A DNA stretch of 64,000 nucleotides from Pseudomonas putida (GCF_016406145.1 NZ_CP066306.1:1488001-1552000); one strand, 5' to 3'. Positions 9,932-20,906 are shown, counted from the stretch's first letter. A program made the numbers and translations. The notes: generated by a model from the letters alone, not told the origin.

Positions 9932-10245
9932 TCGTTTGGGGTGGGGGGGGAGAGGGAGTGCGGGAGGTCGAGCGCCGGCAATACGGCATCAGCGCCAATC
10001 ACGTCAACAAATTCCCACAAAACCCCCTCCACCCCCTGCGCCATATCTCCCCACCGCTACTGCCTTTGTGATAACATCCGGCAGTTTCCAAGACCGCCCA
10101 TGACGGCGGCCTTCATTGCGCAGATCCATGTTACAACTCATTGATTTGTCGTAAGTCGTCGCACCCTTATGCGCTGCGGCGGCGAGCTTCGTTCGGCCCT
10201 TGATGGAGCTGCGAAGTTTCACCAGAAAAAGGAATCAGGCTTCTC
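9932..10245. other. Intergenic region before gyrA (314 bp)
   Basis: No gene was seen. The left part is a G-run followed by C-runs (GGTGGGGGGGGAGAGGGAG near 9940-9958, CCCCCTCCACCCCC near 10023-10036) that could pair. The right part should hold the gyrA promoter. TGTGATAAC at 10067-10075 looks like an extended -10, but I see no convincing -35. The leader from there to gyrA would be about 165 bases. Confidence 0.5.
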
Positions 10246-13017
10246 ATGGGCGAACTGGCCAAAGAAATCCTCCCGGTCAATATCGAAGACGAACTGAGAC
10301 AGTCTTACCTCGACTACGCGATGAGCGTGATTGTCGGGCGAGCGCTGCCCGATGCACGTGACGGCTTGAAGCCCGTGCATCGTCGCGTTCTCTTTGCGAT
10401 GAGCGAACTGGGCAACGACTGGAACAAGCCGTACAAGAAATCCGCCCGTGTGGTCGGTGACGTGATCGGTAAGTACCACCCGCACGGCGATACTGCGGTC
10501 TACGACACCATCGTGCGTATGGCCCAGCCATTCTCGCTGCGCTACCTGCTGGTCGACGGCCAGGGCAACTTCGGTTCGGTCGACGGCGACAACGCTGCGG
10601 CGATGCGATACACCGAAGTGCGTATGGCCAAGCTGGCCCACGAGCTGCTGGCCGACCTGCATAAGGAAACCGTCGACTGGGTGCCCAACTACGACGGCAC
10701 CGAGCAGATCCCGGCGGTCATGCCCACCCGCATCCCCAACCTGCTGGTCAACGGTTCCAGCGGTATCGCCGTGGGCATGGCGACCAACATTCCGCCGCAC
10801 AACCTCGGTGAAGTCATCGACGGCTGCCTGGCGCTGATCGACAACCCGGAAGTCACCGTCGACGAGCTGATGCAGTTCATCCCCGGCCCCGACTTCCCGA
10901 CTGCCGGCATCATCAACGGCCGCCAGGGCATCATCGAGGCGTACCGTACCGGCCGTGGCCGCATCTACATGCGCGCGCGCTCCGAGATCGAAGACATCGA
11001 CAAGGTCGGTGGCCGCCAGCAGATCGTCGTCACCGAGCTGCCGTACCAGCTGAACAAGGCGCGCCTGATCGAGAAGATCGCCGAGCTGGTCAAAGACAAG
11101 AAGATCGAAGGCATCACCGAGCTGCGCGATGAGTCCGACAAGGACGGCATGCGCATCGTCATCGAGCTGCGCCGCGGCGAGGTGCCGGAGGTGGTGCTCA
11201 ACAACCTCTATCAGCAGACCCAGCTGCAGAGCGTGTTCGGCATCAACGTGGTGGCACTGATCGACGGCCGCCCGCGCGTGCTCAACCTCAAGGACCTGCT
11301 CGAAGCGTTCGTCCGTCACCGCCGTGAAGTGGTCACGCGCCGTACCGTATTCGAGCTGCGCAAAGCCCGTGAACGTGGCCATATCCTTGAAGGCCAGGCG
11401 GTCGCGCTGTCCAACATCGACCCGGTCATCGCGCTGATCAAAGCCTCGCCGACGCCGTCCGAAGCCCGGGAAGCGCTGATTGCCACTGCCTGGGAATCCA
11501 GTGCCGTGCAGGTCATGGTCGAGCGCGCCGGCGCCGATTCCTGCCGCCCTGAAGACCTGCCGGAACAGTACGGCCTGCGTGATGGCAAGTACTACCTGTC
11601 GCCGGAACAGGCCCAGGCGATCCTCGACCTGCGCCTGCACCGCCTGACCGGCCTGGAGCACGAGAAGCTGCTGGCCGAGTACCAGGAAATCCTCGAGCAG
11701 ATCGGCGAACTGATCCGCATCCTCAGCAGCGCCGAGCGCCTGATGGAAGTGATCCGCGAAGAACTCGAAGCGATCCGCGCCGAGTACGGCGATGCGCGCC
11801 GCACCGAGATTCTCAACGCCAGCCACGACCTCAACTACGGCGACATGATCCCGGAAGAAGAGCGCGTGGTGACCATCTCCCACGGTGGCTATGCCAAGAC
11901 CCAGCCGTTGTCCGCTTACCAGGCCCAGCGCCGTGGCGGTAAAGGCAAGTCGGCGACCGGCGTGAAGGACGAGGACTACATCGAGCACCTGCTGGTCGCC
12001 AACAGCCACGCCACCCTGCTGCTGTTCTCCAGCAAGGGCAAGGTGTACTGGAAGAAGACCTACGAGATCCCTGAGGCATCCCGCGCTGCGCGTGGCCGCC
12101 CGCTGGTCAATCTGCTGCCGCTGGAGGAGGGTGAGCGCATCACCGCCATGCTGCAGATCGACCTCGAGGCCCTGCAGCAGAGCGCCGATCCGGATGAAGA
12201 GCTGGAAGACGGCGACGAGGGCGTGATCGAAGGCGAAGTGGTCGAGGCTGAAGAAATCGACGAAGAAGAGGGCGACACCCCTGAATGGGTGGCTGAGCCG
12301 ACTGGTGCGTACATCTTCATGGCCACCGCTTCCGGTACCGTCAAGAAAACCCCGCTGGTGCAGTTCGCCCGTCCGCGCTCCAATGGCCTGATCGCCTTGA
12401 AGCTGAAGGAAGGTGACACCCTGATTGCCGCAGCAATCACCGACGGCGCCAAGGAAGTCATGATGTTCTCCGACGCCGGCAAGGTGATCCGCTTCGCCGA
12501 GAGCGTGGTACGCGAAATGGGCCGTACCGCCCGTGGTGTGCGCGGCATGAAACTGGGCAAGGGGCAGCAGATCATCTCGATGCTGATCCCGGAGTCTGGT
12601 GCGCAGATCCTTACCGCTTCCGAGCGCGGCTTCGGCAAGCGTACGCCGCTGTCCAAGTTCCCGCGCCGCGGCCGTGGTGGTCAGGGCGTGATCGCCATGG
12701 GCACCAAGGGGCGCAATGGCCTGCTGATCGGTGCTATCCAGGTGCAGGAAGGTGAAGAGATCATGCTGATCTCCGACCAGGGTACGCTGGTGCGCACACG
12801 GGTTGGTGAGGTATCCAGCCTGAGCCGTAACACCCAGGGCGTGACGTTGATCAAGCTGGCTGCAGACGAAACGCTGGTAGGCCTGGAGCGTATCCAGGAG
12901 CCTTCCGAGGAAGAGCTCGACGAGCTGGTCGGGGCGGACGAGGAGGGCGTGGAGCTCGATGCGCCGGAAGCGGCGGACGATGACAATGCGGGCGCCGAAG
13001 AGGCACCGCAAGAGTAA
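10246..13017 (+). CDS. gyrA: DNA gyrase subunit A
   Basis: This 923-residue topoisomerase II subunit introduces negative supercoils with GyrB. The N-terminal breakage-reunion domain has the active-site tyrosine at residue 122 ([11 protein letters not shown]). The quinolone-resistance region reads [13 protein letters not shown], with Thr83 and Asp87. Both look wild type: Thr83 is normal in Pseudomonas. The C-terminal beta-pinwheel starts near residue 540 and has the GyrA box [16 protein letters not shown] strongly acidic insertion (about 645-685) and an acidic tail end the protein. It heads the gyrA-serC-pheA-tyrA·aroA-cmk-rpsA region but is separated from serC by a terminator and REP pair. 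Confidence 0.98.
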   Translation: MGELAKEILPVNIEDELRQSYLDYAMSVIVGRALPDARDGLKPVHRRVLFAMSELGNDWNKPYKKSARVVGDVIGKYHPHGDTAVYDTIVRMAQPFSLRYLLVDGQGNFGSVDGDNAAAMRYTEVRMAKLAHELLADLHKETVDWVPNYDGTEQIPAVMPTRIPNLLVNGSSGIAVGMATNIPPHNLGEVIDGCLALIDNPEVTVDELMQFIPGPDFPTAGIINGRQGIIEAYRTGRGRIYMRARSEIEDIDKVGGRQQIVVTELPYQLNKARLIEKIAELVKDKKIEGITELRDESDKDGMRIVIELRRGEVPEVVLNNLYQQTQLQSVFGINVVALIDGRPRVLNLKDLLEAFVRHRREVVTRRTVFELRKARERGHILEGQAVALSNIDPVIALIKASPTPSEAREALIATAWESSAVQVMVERAGADSCRPEDLPEQYGLRDGKYYLSPEQAQAILDLRLHRLTGLEHEKLLAEYQEILEQIGELIRILSSAERLMEVIREELEAIRAEYGDARRTEILNASHDLNYGDMIPEEERVVTISHGGYAKTQPLSAYQAQRRGGKGKSATGVKDEDYIEHLLVANSHATLLLFSSKGKVYWKKTYEIPEASRAARGRPLVNLLPLEEGERITAMLQIDLEALQQSADPDEELEDGDEGVIEGEVVEAEEIDEEEGDTPEWVAEPTGAYIFMATASGTVKKTPLVQFARPRSNGLIALKLKEGDTLIAAAITDGAKEVMMFSDAGKVIRFAESVVREMGRTARGVRGMKLGKGQQIISMLIPESGAQILTASERGFGKRTPLSKFPRRGRGGQGVIAMGTKGRNGLLIGAIQVQEGEEIMLISDQGTLVRTRVGEVSSLSRNTQGVTLIKLAADETLVGLERIQEPSEEELDELVGADEEGVELDAPEAADDDNAGAEEAPQE

Positions 13018-13034
13018 GCAAGCGCAACAACCCG

Positions 13035-13060
13035 AACGGGGCGACCAAGGTCGCCCCGTT
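13035..13060 (+). terminator. gyrA terminator hairpin
   Basis: A perfect stem of about 12 bp (ACGGGGCGACC-AA-GGTCGCCCCGT) lies 18 bases after the gyrA stop and is followed by a short T stretch (TTTG). This is a typical Rho-independent terminator with a short tract. Confidence 0.8.
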
Positions 13061-13097
13061 TGACTGATTACAGCAGGCAACAGCAGGGCCTGCCTTT

Positions 13098-13214
13098 TGT
13101 AGGAGCGGCCTTGTGTCGCGAAAGGGCCGCCTGGCGGCCCCAGGGTTAAGCAGCGCAACAACTATCGCGGGGGCTGCTGCGCAGCCCTTTCGCGACACGA
13201 GGCCGCTCCTACAG
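13098..13214. repeat. Inverted pair of REP elements
   Basis: REP copies at 13098-13141 and 13169-13214 face each other between gyrA and serC. They share the TGTAGGAGCGGCCTTGTGTC core with the pairs at 6454-6573 and 15462-15564. Confidence 0.9.
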
Positions 13215-13269
13215 GGGTGCGCGGCCTGCAACAAACGATTTTGTTCTATTTGGCAGAGCGAGAGTGGAT

Positions 13270-14355
13270 GTGAGCAAACGAGCCTTTAACTTCTGCGCAG
13301 GCCCTGCCGCGCTTCCTGAAGCTGTCCTGCAGCGCGCCCAGGCCGAAATGCTGGACTGGCATGGCAAGGGCTTGTCGGTGATGGAAATGAGCCATCGCAG
13401 CGACGATTACGTGGCCATCGCCGAAAAGGCCGAGCAGGACCTGCGTGACCTGCTGTCCGTCCCCTCCAACTACAAAGTCCTGTTCCTGCAGGGCGGCGCC
13501 AGCCAGCAGTTCGCCGAGATCCCGCTGAACCTGCTGCCGGAGAACGGCACTGCCGACTACGTCGAAACCGGCATCTGGTCGAAAAAGGCCATCGAAGAAG
13601 CGCGCCGTTTCGGCAACGTCAACGTCGCTGCCAGCGCCAAGCCATACGACTACCTGGCCATCCCTGGCCAGAACGAGTGGCAGCTGACCAAGAACGCAGC
13701 GTACGTCCACTATGCCTCCAACGAGACCATCGGCGGCCTGCAGTTCGACTGGGTGCCGCAAACCGGTGACGTTCCGCTGGTGGTCGATATGTCCTCCGAC
13801 ATCCTCTCGCGCCCGATCGACGTGTCGCAGTACGGCCTGATCTACGCCGGCGCGCAGAAGAACATCGGCCCGAGCGGCCTGGTGGTGGTGATCGTCCGCG
13901 AAGACCTGCTGGGCCACGCCCGCAGCAGCTGCCCGACCATGCTCGACTACAAGGTCTCGGCCGACAACGGCTCGATGTACAACACCCCGGCCACCTATTC
14001 CTGGTACCTCTCGGGCCTGGTCTTCGAGTGGCTCAAGGAGCAGGGTGGCGTCGACGCCATGGAGCAACGCAACCGCGCCAAGAAAGACCGCCTGTACGGC
14101 TTCATCGACACCAGCGAGTTCTACACCAACCCGATCAGCCACAACGCCCGTTCGTGGATGAACGTGCCGTTCCGCCTGGCCGATGAGCGCCTGGACAAGG
14201 CCTTCCTGGCCGGCGCCGATGCCCGTGGCCTGCTCAACCTCAAGGGCCACCGCTCGGTGGGCGGCATGCGTGCCTCCATTTATAACGCCCTGGGCCTGGA
14301 CGCTGTCGAGGCGCTGGTGGCCTACATGGCCGAATTCGAGAAGGAGCACGGCTGA
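13270..14355 (+). CDS. serC: Phosphoserine aminotransferase
   Basis: This 361-residue PLP enzyme makes 3-phosphoserine for serine and pyridoxine synthesis. The N-terminus KRAFNFCAGPAALP and the PLP-lysine loop YAGAQKNIGPSG are diagnostic. HRSVGGMRASIYNA near the C-terminus binds phosphate. I chose the GTG at 13270 (VSKRAFNF...). A second in-frame GTG at 13264 would add two residues. It overlaps pheA by one base (TGATG), which suggests translational coupling. Confidence 0.96.
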   Translation: MSKRAFNFCAGPAALPEAVLQRAQAEMLDWHGKGLSVMEMSHRSDDYVAIAEKAEQDLRDLLSVPSNYKVLFLQGGASQQFAEIPLNLLPENGTADYVETGIWSKKAIEEARRFGNVNVAASAKPYDYLAIPGQNEWQLTKNAAYVHYASNETIGGLQFDWVPQTGDVPLVVDMSSDILSRPIDVSQYGLIYAGAQKNIGPSGLVVVIVREDLLGHARSSCPTMLDYKVSADNGSMYNTPATYSWYLSGLVFEWLKEQGGVDAMEQRNRAKKDRLYGFIDTSEFYTNPISHNARSWMNVPFRLADERLDKAFLAGADARGLLNLKGHRSVGGMRASIYNALGLDAVEALVAYMAEFEKEHG

Positions 14356-15449
14356 TGTCCGAACATGAGCTCAAGGCGCTGCGCGTGCGCATCGACAGCC
14401 TCGACGAGAAAATCCTCGAGCTGATCAGCGACCGCGCCCGTTGCGCCCAGGAAGTGGCCAAGGTCAAGACCGCCTCGCTGGCCGAAGGCGAGCAGCCGGT
14501 GTTCTACCGCCCTGAGCGTGAAGCCGCCGTGCTCAAGCGCGTGATGGAGCGCAACAAGGGGCCGCTGGGCAACGAAGAGATGGCGCGGCTGTTCCGCGAA
14601 ATCATGTCGTCCTGCCTGGCCCTGGAAGAGCCGCTGAAAATCGCCTACCTGGGGCCTGAAGGCACCTTCACCCAGGCTGCGGCCATGAAGCACTTCGGCC
14701 ACGCCGTGATCAGCCGCCCGATGGCTGCCATCGATGAAGTGTTCCGCGAAGTGGCGGCCGGCGCTGTCAATTTCGGCGTGGTGCCGGTGGAAAACTCCAC
14801 CGAGGGTGCGGTCAGCCACACCCTGGACAGCTTCCTCGAGCACGACATGGTGATCTGCGGTGAAGTCGAGCTGCGCATCCACCATCACCTGCTGGTGGGC
14901 GAAAACACCAAGACCGACAGCATCACCCGCATCTACTCCCACGCCCAGTCGCTGGCCCAGTGCCGCAAGTGGCTGGACGCGCACTACCCGAACGTGGAGC
15001 GCGTGGCGGTGTCGAGCAATGCCGAGGCCGCCAAGCGGGTCAAGGGCGAGTGGAATTCGGCGGCGATCGCCGGTGATATGGCCGCCAACCTGTACGGGTT
15101 GACCCGCCTGGCCGAGAAGATCGAAGACCGCCCGGACAACTCCACGCGCTTTTTGATGATCGGCAACCAGGAAGTGCCGCCGACCGGGGACGACAAGACC
15201 TCGATCATCGTTTCGATGAGCAACAAGCCAGGTGCCTTGCACGAACTGCTGGTGCCGTTCCACGACAACGGCATCGACCTGACCCGCATCGAGACCCGCC
15301 CTTCGCGCAGTGGCAAGTGGACCTACGTGTTCTTCATCGACTTCGTTGGCCACCACCGCGACCCGCTGATCAAGGCCGTGCTGGAGAAGATCAGCCAAGA
15401 GGCTGTGGCGCTGAAGGTACTGGGCTCGTATCCAAAGGCGGTGCTTTGA
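14355..15449 (+). CDS. pheA: Bifunctional chorismate mutase/prephenate dehydratase (P-protein)
   Basis: This 364-residue enzyme catalyses the first two steps of phenylalanine synthesis from chorismate. The N-terminal AroQ chorismate mutase domain is about residues 1-90 (LRVRIDSLDEKILELIS). The prephenate dehydratase domain runs about 95-275 (YLGPEGTFTQAA; NSTRFLMIG). The ACT regulatory domain follows (KPGALHELL, RIETRPSRSGKW) and gives feedback inhibition by Phe. In P. aeruginosa hisC2 follows pheA. Here the gene is followed by a REP pair and then directly by tyrA·aroA. Confidence 0.97.
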   Translation: MSEHELKALRVRIDSLDEKILELISDRARCAQEVAKVKTASLAEGEQPVFYRPEREAAVLKRVMERNKGPLGNEEMARLFREIMSSCLALEEPLKIAYLGPEGTFTQAAAMKHFGHAVISRPMAAIDEVFREVAAGAVNFGVVPVENSTEGAVSHTLDSFLEHDMVICGEVELRIHHHLLVGENTKTDSITRIYSHAQSLAQCRKWLDAHYPNVERVAVSSNAEAAKRVKGEWNSAAIAGDMAANLYGLTRLAEKIEDRPDNSTRFLMIGNQEVPPTGDDKTSIIVSMSNKPGALHELLVPFHDNGIDLTRIETRPSRSGKWTYVFFIDFVGHHRDPLIKAVLEKISQEAVALKVLGSYPKAVL

Positions 15450-15461
15450 TTCAAGGTTGTT

Positions 15462-15564
15462 GGGGGCGCTTTGCGCCCCATCGCGACACAAGGCCGCTCC
15501 TACAGGAGTCTGCAATCCCTTGTAGGAGCGGCCTTGTGTCGCGATGGGCTGCAAAGCAGCCCCC
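15462..15564. repeat. Inverted pair of REP elements in the pheA-tyrA gap
   Basis: REP copies at 15462-15504 and 15521-15564 face each other, with palindromic ends GGGGGCGCTTTGCGCCCC and GGGCTGCAAAGCAGCCC. They occupy most of the 160-base gap where other pseudomonads carry hisC. Confidence 0.9.
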
Positions 15565-15609
15565 TGCGGTCCCAAAGACTGTCCTGATTTCTGAACAGGG
15601 TTCGTACCA

Positions 15610-17850
15610 GTGGTAAATGCAGCAAAAAACAACCCCGCACCGCTCATCGGCCGCCTCGTCGTCGTAGGCCTGGGCCTGATCGGCGGCTCCTTCGCCAAAG
15701 GCCTGCGTGAAAGCGGCCTGTGCCGCGAAGTGGTCGGCGTCGACCTGGACGCCCCTTCGCGCAAGCAGGCCGTGGCCCTGGGTGTGGTCGACCGCTGCGA
15801 AGAAGACCTCGCCGCCGCCTGTGTCGGCGCCGACGTCATCCAGCTGGCGGTACCGATCCTGGCCATGGAAAAGCTGCTGGCGCGCCTGGCGCAACTGGAC
15901 CTGGGCAGCGCCGTCATCACCGACGTCGGCAGCGCCAAAGGCAATGTGGTGCGGGCTGCGCGTGAGGTATTCGGCGACCGCCTGCGCCACTTCGTGCCCG
16001 GCCACCCCATCGCCGGCTCCGAGCAGAGCGGGGTGGAGGCCTCCAACGCCACCCTGTTCCGCCGCCACAAGGTCATCCTCACGCCGCTGCCCGAAACCGA
16101 CCCCGCCGCCCTGGCCCTGGTCGACCGCCTGTGGCGTGCGCTGGAGGCCGACGTGGAGCACATGCCGGTCGAGCGCCACGACGAAGTGTTGGCCGCCACC
16201 AGCCACCTGCCGCACCTGCTGGCGTTCGGCCTGGTCGATTCGTTGGCCAAGCGCAATGAAAACCTTGAGATCTTCCGGTACGCTGCCGGTGGTTTCCGCG
16301 ATTTCACCAGAATCGCTGGCAGCGATCCGACCATGTGGCATGACATCTTCCTCGCCAACCGCGAGGCTGTCCTGCGCACCCTGGACACTTTTCGCAGCGA
16401 CCTCGACGCCTTGCGCGACGCGGTCGATGCAGGGGACGGGCACCAGTTGCTGGGTGTGTTCACCCGCGCTCGGGTTGCCCGCGAGCATTTCAGTAAAATC
16501 TTGGCCCGCCGGGCCTATGTGGACGCTATGAACGCCAACGATCTGATTTTCCTGGCCCAACCGGGTGGCCGCCTGACCGGGCGAATCCGCGTACCGGGCG
16601 ACAAGTCGATTTCCCACCGTTCGATCATGCTCGGCTCCCTGGCCGAAGGCACGACCGAAGTCGAAGGCTTCCTCGAAGGTGAGGACGCCCTGGCGACCCT
16701 TCAGGCTTTCCGTGACATGGGGGTAGTCATCGAAGGCCCGAACCACGGCCGCGTGACCATTCACGGTGTTGGCCTGCACGGCCTCAAGCCACCGCCCGGG
16801 CCGATCTACGTGGGCAACTCCGGCACCTCCATGCGCCTGCTCTCGGGCCTGCTGGCCGGCCAGTCGTTCGACGTGACCATGACCGGCGATGCGTCGCTGT
16901 CCAAGCGCCCGATGAACCGCGTGGCCAACCCGCTGCGCGAAATGGGCGCTGTGGTCGAAACCGGCCCGGACGGCCGCCCACCGCTGACCATCCGTGGTGG
17001 CCACACGCTCAAGGCACTGACCTACACGCTGCCGATGGCCAGTGCCCAGGTCAAATCCTGCCTGCTGTTGGCCGGCCTGTACGCCGAAGGCAAAACCACC
17101 GTTACCGAGCCTGCGCCCACCCGTGACCATACCGAGCGCATGCTGCGCGGCTTCGGCTATGCGGTGGAGTCCAACGGCCCGGTTGCCTCGCTGCAGTCCG
17201 GCGGCAAGCTCACTGCCACCCACATCGAAGTGCCCGCAGACATCTCCTCGGCTGCGTTCTTCCTGGTGGCAGCATCCATTGCCCAGGGCTCCGAGCTGGT
17301 ACTCGAGCATGTCGGCATCAACCCGACCCGCACCGGTGTCATCGACATCCTGCGCCTGATGGGCGGCGACATCACCCTGGAAAACCAGCGTGAAGTCGGC
17401 GGCGAACCAGTGGCCGACCTGCGTGTGCGCGGTGCCAAGCTCAAGGGTATCGATATCCCCGAGCACCTGGTGCCGCTGGCCATCGACGAATTCCCGGTGC
17501 TGTTCGTGGCCGCCGCCTGTGCCGAAGGGCGTACCGTGCTGCGTGGCGCCGAAGAGCTGCGGGTGAAGGAGTCCGATCGTATCCAGGTGATGGCCGACGG
17601 CCTGATCGCCTTGGGCGTGAAGTGCGAGCCGACCCCCGACGGCATCATCATCGACGGCGGCCAGATTGGCGGTGGCGAAGTGCATGGCCACGGCGACCAC
17701 CGTATCGCCATGGCCTTCAGCGTCGCCTCGCTGCGCGCCAGCGCGCCAATCCGCATCCATGATTGCGCCAACGTCGCCACCTCGTTCCCCAACTTCCTCG
17801 CGCTGTGTGCCGAAGTGGGTATCCGCGTGGCAGAAGAGGGCAAGTCGTGA
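15610..17850 (+). CDS. tyrA-aroA: Fused prephenate dehydrogenase (TyrA) and EPSP synthase (AroA)
   Basis: This 746-residue natural fusion is known from pseudomonads. Residues 1 to about 295 are TyrA: the NAD-binding motif [13 protein letters not shown], then [10 protein letters not shown] and the catalytic-His region [12 protein letters not shown]. Residues about 305-746 are AroA, 3-phosphoshikimate 1-carboxyvinyltransferase: [31 protein letters not shown], the [10 protein letters not shown] region and [10 protein letters not shown]. The first half serves tyrosine synthesis; the second makes EPSP for all aromatic amino acids. The start codon is GTG at 15610. Its last bases overlap the cmk start (GTGA). 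Confidence 0.95.
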   Translation: MVNAAKNNPAPLIGRLVVVGLGLIGGSFAKGLRESGLCREVVGVDLDAPSRKQAVALGVVDRCEEDLAAACVGADVIQLAVPILAMEKLLARLAQLDLGSAVITDVGSAKGNVVRAAREVFGDRLRHFVPGHPIAGSEQSGVEASNATLFRRHKVILTPLPETDPAALALVDRLWRALEADVEHMPVERHDEVLAATSHLPHLLAFGLVDSLAKRNENLEIFRYAAGGFRDFTRIAGSDPTMWHDIFLANREAVLRTLDTFRSDLDALRDAVDAGDGHQLLGVFTRARVAREHFSKILARRAYVDAMNANDLIFLAQPGGRLTGRIRVPGDKSISHRSIMLGSLAEGTTEVEGFLEGEDALATLQAFRDMGVVIEGPNHGRVTIHGVGLHGLKPPPGPIYVGNSGTSMRLLSGLLAGQSFDVTMTGDASLSKRPMNRVANPLREMGAVVETGPDGRPPLTIRGGHTLKALTYTLPMASAQVKSCLLLAGLYAEGKTTVTEPAPTRDHTERMLRGFGYAVESNGPVASLQSGGKLTATHIEVPADISSAAFFLVAASIAQGSELVLEHVGINPTRTGVIDILRLMGGDITLENQREVGGEPVADLRVRGAKLKGIDIPEHLVPLAIDEFPVLFVAAACAEGRTVLRGAEELRVKESDRIQVMADGLIALGVKCEPTPDGIIIDGGQIGGGEVHGHGDHRIAMAFSVASLRASAPIRIHDCANVATSFPNFLALCAEVGIRVAEEGKS

Positions 17851-18533
17851 ACTCTCAAGCGCCGGTCATCACCATCGATGGCCCGAGCGGCTCGGGCAAG
17901 GGCACGGTCGCAGGCCTGTTGGCGCGTGAACTGGGCTGGCGGCTGCTGGATTCCGGCGCGCTTTACCGTCTGCTGGCGTTCAACGCCAGCAACCACGGTG
18001 TCGACCTGACCAACGAAGAGCTGCTCAAGGCCCTGGCCGCCCATCTGGATGTGCAATTCATCGCCGCCGAGCCGGGTAAGCTGCAACAGATCATTCTGGA
18101 GGGTGAGGACGTCAGCAATGTCATCCGCACCGAGACGGTCGGTGCCGGGGCCTCGATGGTCGCGTCCCTGCCGGCAGTGCGTGAAGCCCTGCTGCAGCGC
18201 CAGCGCGCCTTCCGCGAAACACCCGGCCTGATCGCCGATGGCCGCGACATGGGCACCGTGGTGTTCCCGGACGCGCCGCTTAAGGTGTTTTTGACCGCCA
18301 GTGCCGAGGAGCGTGCCCGTCGCCGCTACCTGCAGTTGAAGGGCAAAGGCGAAGATGTTAGTCTGTCGAGTCTGCTAGATGAGATTCGTGCGCGCGATGA
18401 GCGCGACACCCAGCGCGCAGTGGCCCCGCTCAAGCCGGCGGCCGATGCCATTCAGCTGGACTCCACGGAGCTGTCCATCGAGCAGGTGCTGCACCGTATC
18501 AGGAGCGAGCTCGCCCAGCGCGACTTGGTCTGA
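17847..18533 (+). CDS. cmk: Cytidylate kinase
   Basis: This 228-residue kinase phosphorylates CMP and dCMP. The P-loop [10 protein letters not shown] is at residues 11-20. [10 protein letters not shown] and the CMP-binding [15 protein letters not shown] are present. GTG at 17847 overlaps the tyrA·aroA stop by 4 bases, which is the typical coupling here; the frame is open further upstream inside aroA without similarity. It is followed by a strong hairpin and then rpsA, the usual cmk-rpsA order in gamma-proteobacteria. Confidence 0.97.
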   Translation: MNSQAPVITIDGPSGSGKGTVAGLLARELGWRLLDSGALYRLLAFNASNHGVDLTNEELLKALAAHLDVQFIAAEPGKLQQIILEGEDVSNVIRTETVGAGASMVASLPAVREALLQRQRAFRETPGLIADGRDMGTVVFPDAPLKVFLTASAEERARRRYLQLKGKGEDVSLSSLLDEIRARDERDTQRAVAPLKPAADAIQLDSTELSIEQVLHRIRSELAQRDLV

Positions 18534-18539
18534 TCGTCA

Positions 18540-18588
18540 GGAAAGCAGGCAGGGGCACCAGTCAACGTCCTGCCCGCTTTCCTTTACT
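18540..18588 (+). terminator. Terminator/attenuator hairpin between cmk and rpsA
   Basis: Left arm GGAAAGCAGGCAGG (18540-18553) pairs with right arm CCTGCCCGCTTTCC (18569-18582) with one internal mismatch, and TTTACTT follows. It sits 7 bases after the cmk stop. It may end the aromatic operon or act as an attenuator that leaves rpsA mostly to its own promoter. Confidence 0.7.
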
Positions 18589-18656
18589 TAACGAAACCCA
18601 CATTGTCTGGAGTGTGGCGATGGGCGTTTGTTTCGCCCGAATCTACAGGAATTAAA

Positions 18657-20333
18657 ATGAGCGAAAGCTTTGCAGAACTCTTTGAAGAAAGCCTGAAAAC
18701 CCTCAATCTTCAGCCGGGTGCGATCATCTCCGGTATCGTTGTCGACATCGACGGCGACTGGGTTACCGTACACGCTGGCCTGAAGTCCGAGGGCGTCATC
18801 CCGCTCGAGCAGTTCTACAACGAAGCTGGCGAGCTGACCATCAAGGTCGGTGACGAAGTTCACGTTGCGCTGGACGCGGTCGAAGACGGCTTTGGCGAAA
18901 CCAAACTGTCCCGTGAAAAAGCCAAGCGCGCCGAGTGCTGGATTGTTCTGGAAGCAGCTTTCGCCGCCGAAGAAGTGGTCAAGGGCGTTATCAACGGTAA
19001 GGTTAAGGGCGGCTTCACTGTCGACGTTAACGGCATCCGTGCGTTCCTGCCGGGCTCCCTGGTTGATGTCCGCCCTGTGCGCGACACCACCCACCTGGAA
19101 GGCAAAGAGCTGGAATTCAAGGTCATCAAGCTGGACCAGAAGCGCAACAACGTTGTCGTTTCCCGTCGCAGCGTGCTGGAAGCCGAGAACTCCGCCGAGC
19201 GCGAAGCCCTGCTGGAAACCCTGCAGGAAGGCCAGCAAGTCAAAGGTATCGTCAAGAACCTCACCGACTACGGCGCATTCGTGGACCTGGGCGGCATCGA
19301 CGGCCTGCTGCACATCACCGACATGGCCTGGAAGCGCATCAAGCATCCTTCCGAAATCGTTAACGTTGGCGACGAAGTCGACGTACGCGTTCTGAAGTTC
19401 GACCGTGAGCGCAACCGCGTTTCGCTGGGTCTGAAGCAGATGGGCGAAGATCCGTGGGTTGCTATCACTGCGCGTTACCCAGAAGGTACCCGCGTACAGG
19501 CTCGCGTTACCAACCTGACCGACTACGGCTGCTTCGCTGAGCTGGAAGAAGGCGTTGAAGGTCTGGTACACGTTTCCGAAATGGACTGGACCAACAAGAA
19601 CATCCACCCGTCGAAAGTCGTTCAGGTTGGCGACGAAGTGGAAGTCATGGTTCTGGACATCGACGAAGAGCGTCGTCGTATCTCCCTGGGCATCAAGCAG
19701 TGCAAGTCCAACCCATGGGAAGACTTCTCCGGCCAGTTCAACAAGGGTGACAAGATCACCGGTACCATCAAGTCGATCACCGACTTCGGTATCTTCATCG
19801 GCCTGGACGGCGGCATCGACGGCCTGGTTCACCTGTCCGACATCTCCTGGAACGAAACCGGCGAAGAAGCCGTACGTCGTTTCAAGAAGGGCGACGAGCT
19901 GGAAACCGTCATCCTGTCGGTTGACCCAGAGCGCGAGCGCATCTCCCTGGGCATCAAGCAGCTGGAAGACGATCCGTTCTCCAACTTCGTTGCTGTCAAC
20001 GACAAGGGCGCTATCGTCAAGGGCATCGTGAAAGAAGTTGACGCCAAAGGCGCCATCGTCACTCTGGCCGACGACATCGAAGCCACTCTGAAAGCTTCCG
20101 AAATCAGCCGTGACCGCGTTGAAGACGCGCGTAACGTTCTGAAGGAAGGCGAAGAGATCGAAGCCAAGATCATCAGCGTTGACCGCAAGTCGCGCGTGAT
20201 CAGCCTGTCGATCAAGTCGAAAGACGACGCTGAAGAGCGTGAAGCCATCCAGAGCCTGAAAAACGCTCCGGAAGCGGCTGCCGATACCACCATGGCTGCG
20301 CTGCTGCGCGAAGCAATGGCCAAGCAGAACTAA
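18657..20333 (+). CDS. rpsA: 30S ribosomal protein S1
   Basis: This 558-residue protein has six S1 RNA-binding repeats. Repeated cores such as [37 protein letters not shown] and [19 protein letters not shown] are visible. S1 binds mRNA leaders on the 30S subunit and is essential. ATG at 18657 follows ACAGGAATTAAA. The codon use is strongly biased to the abundant-tRNA set, as expected of ribosomal proteins. In related bacteria S1 represses its own translation through its leader; the 5' region here contains hairpin-forming sequence (GGGCGTTTGTTTCGCCC, 18621-18637) consistent with that. Confidence 0.98.
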   Translation: MSESFAELFEESLKTLNLQPGAIISGIVVDIDGDWVTVHAGLKSEGVIPLEQFYNEAGELTIKVGDEVHVALDAVEDGFGETKLSREKAKRAECWIVLEAAFAAEEVVKGVINGKVKGGFTVDVNGIRAFLPGSLVDVRPVRDTTHLEGKELEFKVIKLDQKRNNVVVSRRSVLEAENSAEREALLETLQEGQQVKGIVKNLTDYGAFVDLGGIDGLLHITDMAWKRIKHPSEIVNVGDEVDVRVLKFDRERNRVSLGLKQMGEDPWVAITARYPEGTRVQARVTNLTDYGCFAELEEGVEGLVHVSEMDWTNKNIHPSKVVQVGDEVEVMVLDIDEERRRISLGIKQCKSNPWEDFSGQFNKGDKITGTIKSITDFGIFIGLDGGIDGLVHLSDISWNETGEEAVRRFKKGDELETVILSVDPERERISLGIKQLEDDPFSNFVAVNDKGAIVKGIVKEVDAKGAIVTLADDIEATLKASEISRDRVEDARNVLKEGEEIEAKIISVDRKSRVISLSIKSKDDAEEREAIQSLKNAPEAAADTTMAALLREAMAKQN

Positions 20334-20351
20334 GTTCTGTTTGATCGGTGT

Positions 20352-20384
20352 AAAAAAGGGTGGCCTTCGGGCCACCCTTTTTTT
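20352..20384 (+). terminator. rpsA Rho-independent terminator
   Basis: The stem AAAAGGGTGGCC / GGCCACCCTTTT has a UUCG-type tetraloop (TTCG) and an uninterrupted T tract of seven, 18 bases after the rpsA stop. It is a textbook strong terminator. Confidence 0.95.
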
Positions 20385-20419
20385 ATGCCCACAATTCCCC
20401 CAAGCCTAACGCTATCCCC

Positions 20420-20460
20420 TGTAGGAGCCGGCTTGCCGGCGATGGGCTGCAGCGCGGCCC
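20420..20460. repeat. Single REP element
   Basis: A lone REP of the variant with core TGTAGGAGCCGGCTTGCCGG plus CGATGGGCTGC lies between rpsA and ihfB. It differs from the GGCCTTGTGTCGCGA variant of the three pairs. A near copy lies inside a coding region at 51185-51213. Confidence 0.85.
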
Positions 20461-20589
20461 GCTCTTATTTCCCGAAGAGCCTATCTTGAATTTTTTTATT
20501 AAGTCAAGAACCACCCTGTTCAAATCCCTCCGAGCGTGCTACAAACTGATTAAGCAATGATCTAGCTGCTTGATAACGAAGGGAAAAAT

Positions 20590-20886
20590 ATGACGAAGTC
20601 GGAGCTGATCGAACGTATTGTCACCCATCAAGGGCTGCTCTCGTCCAAGGATGTGGAGCTGGCCATCAAGACCATGCTTGAACAGATGTCCCAATGCCTG
20701 GCCACCGGAGATCGCATCGAGATCCGCGGCTTTGGCAGCTTCTCCTTGCACTATCGCGCTCCACGCGTAGGGCGCAACCCCAAGACCGGCCAGTCGGTCG
20801 AGCTGGAAGGCAAGTTCGTTCCGCACTTCAAGCCCGGCAAGGAGCTGCGTGATCGCGTCAATGAAGAAGAGCACGAGCACCCCTGA
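20590..20886 (+). CDS. ihfB: Integration host factor subunit beta
   Basis: This 98-residue DNA-bending protein of the HU/IHF family pairs with IhfA. The motif [20 protein letters not shown] and the intercalating-proline loop GRNPKTG are present. Its length and the N-terminus [14 protein letters not shown] fit the family. ATG at 20590 follows GAAGGGA. In Pseudomonas this gene (himD) marks the left border of the O-antigen locus, and that holds here. Confidence 0.97.
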   Translation: MTKSELIERIVTHQGLLSSKDVELAIKTMLEQMSQCLATGDRIEIRGFGSFSLHYRAPRVGRNPKTGQSVELEGKFVPHFKPGKELRDRVNEEEHEHP

Positions 20887-20906
20887 CCGATGAAGGAGCC
20901 AGTCTG

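Noticed and set aside
10246..10620. Fluoroquinolone-resistance mutations in gyrA
   Set aside because: Residues 83 (Thr) and 87 (Asp) are the normal Pseudomonas states.
10219..13161. Very long minus-strand frame opposite gyrA
   Set aside because: It mirrors GC-rich third-position codon bias of gyrA, and its protein has no motif; gyrA is certain.
18588..20375. Long minus-strand frame opposite rpsA
   Set aside because: This is a by-product of strong codon bias in rpsA; no start site or motif supports it.
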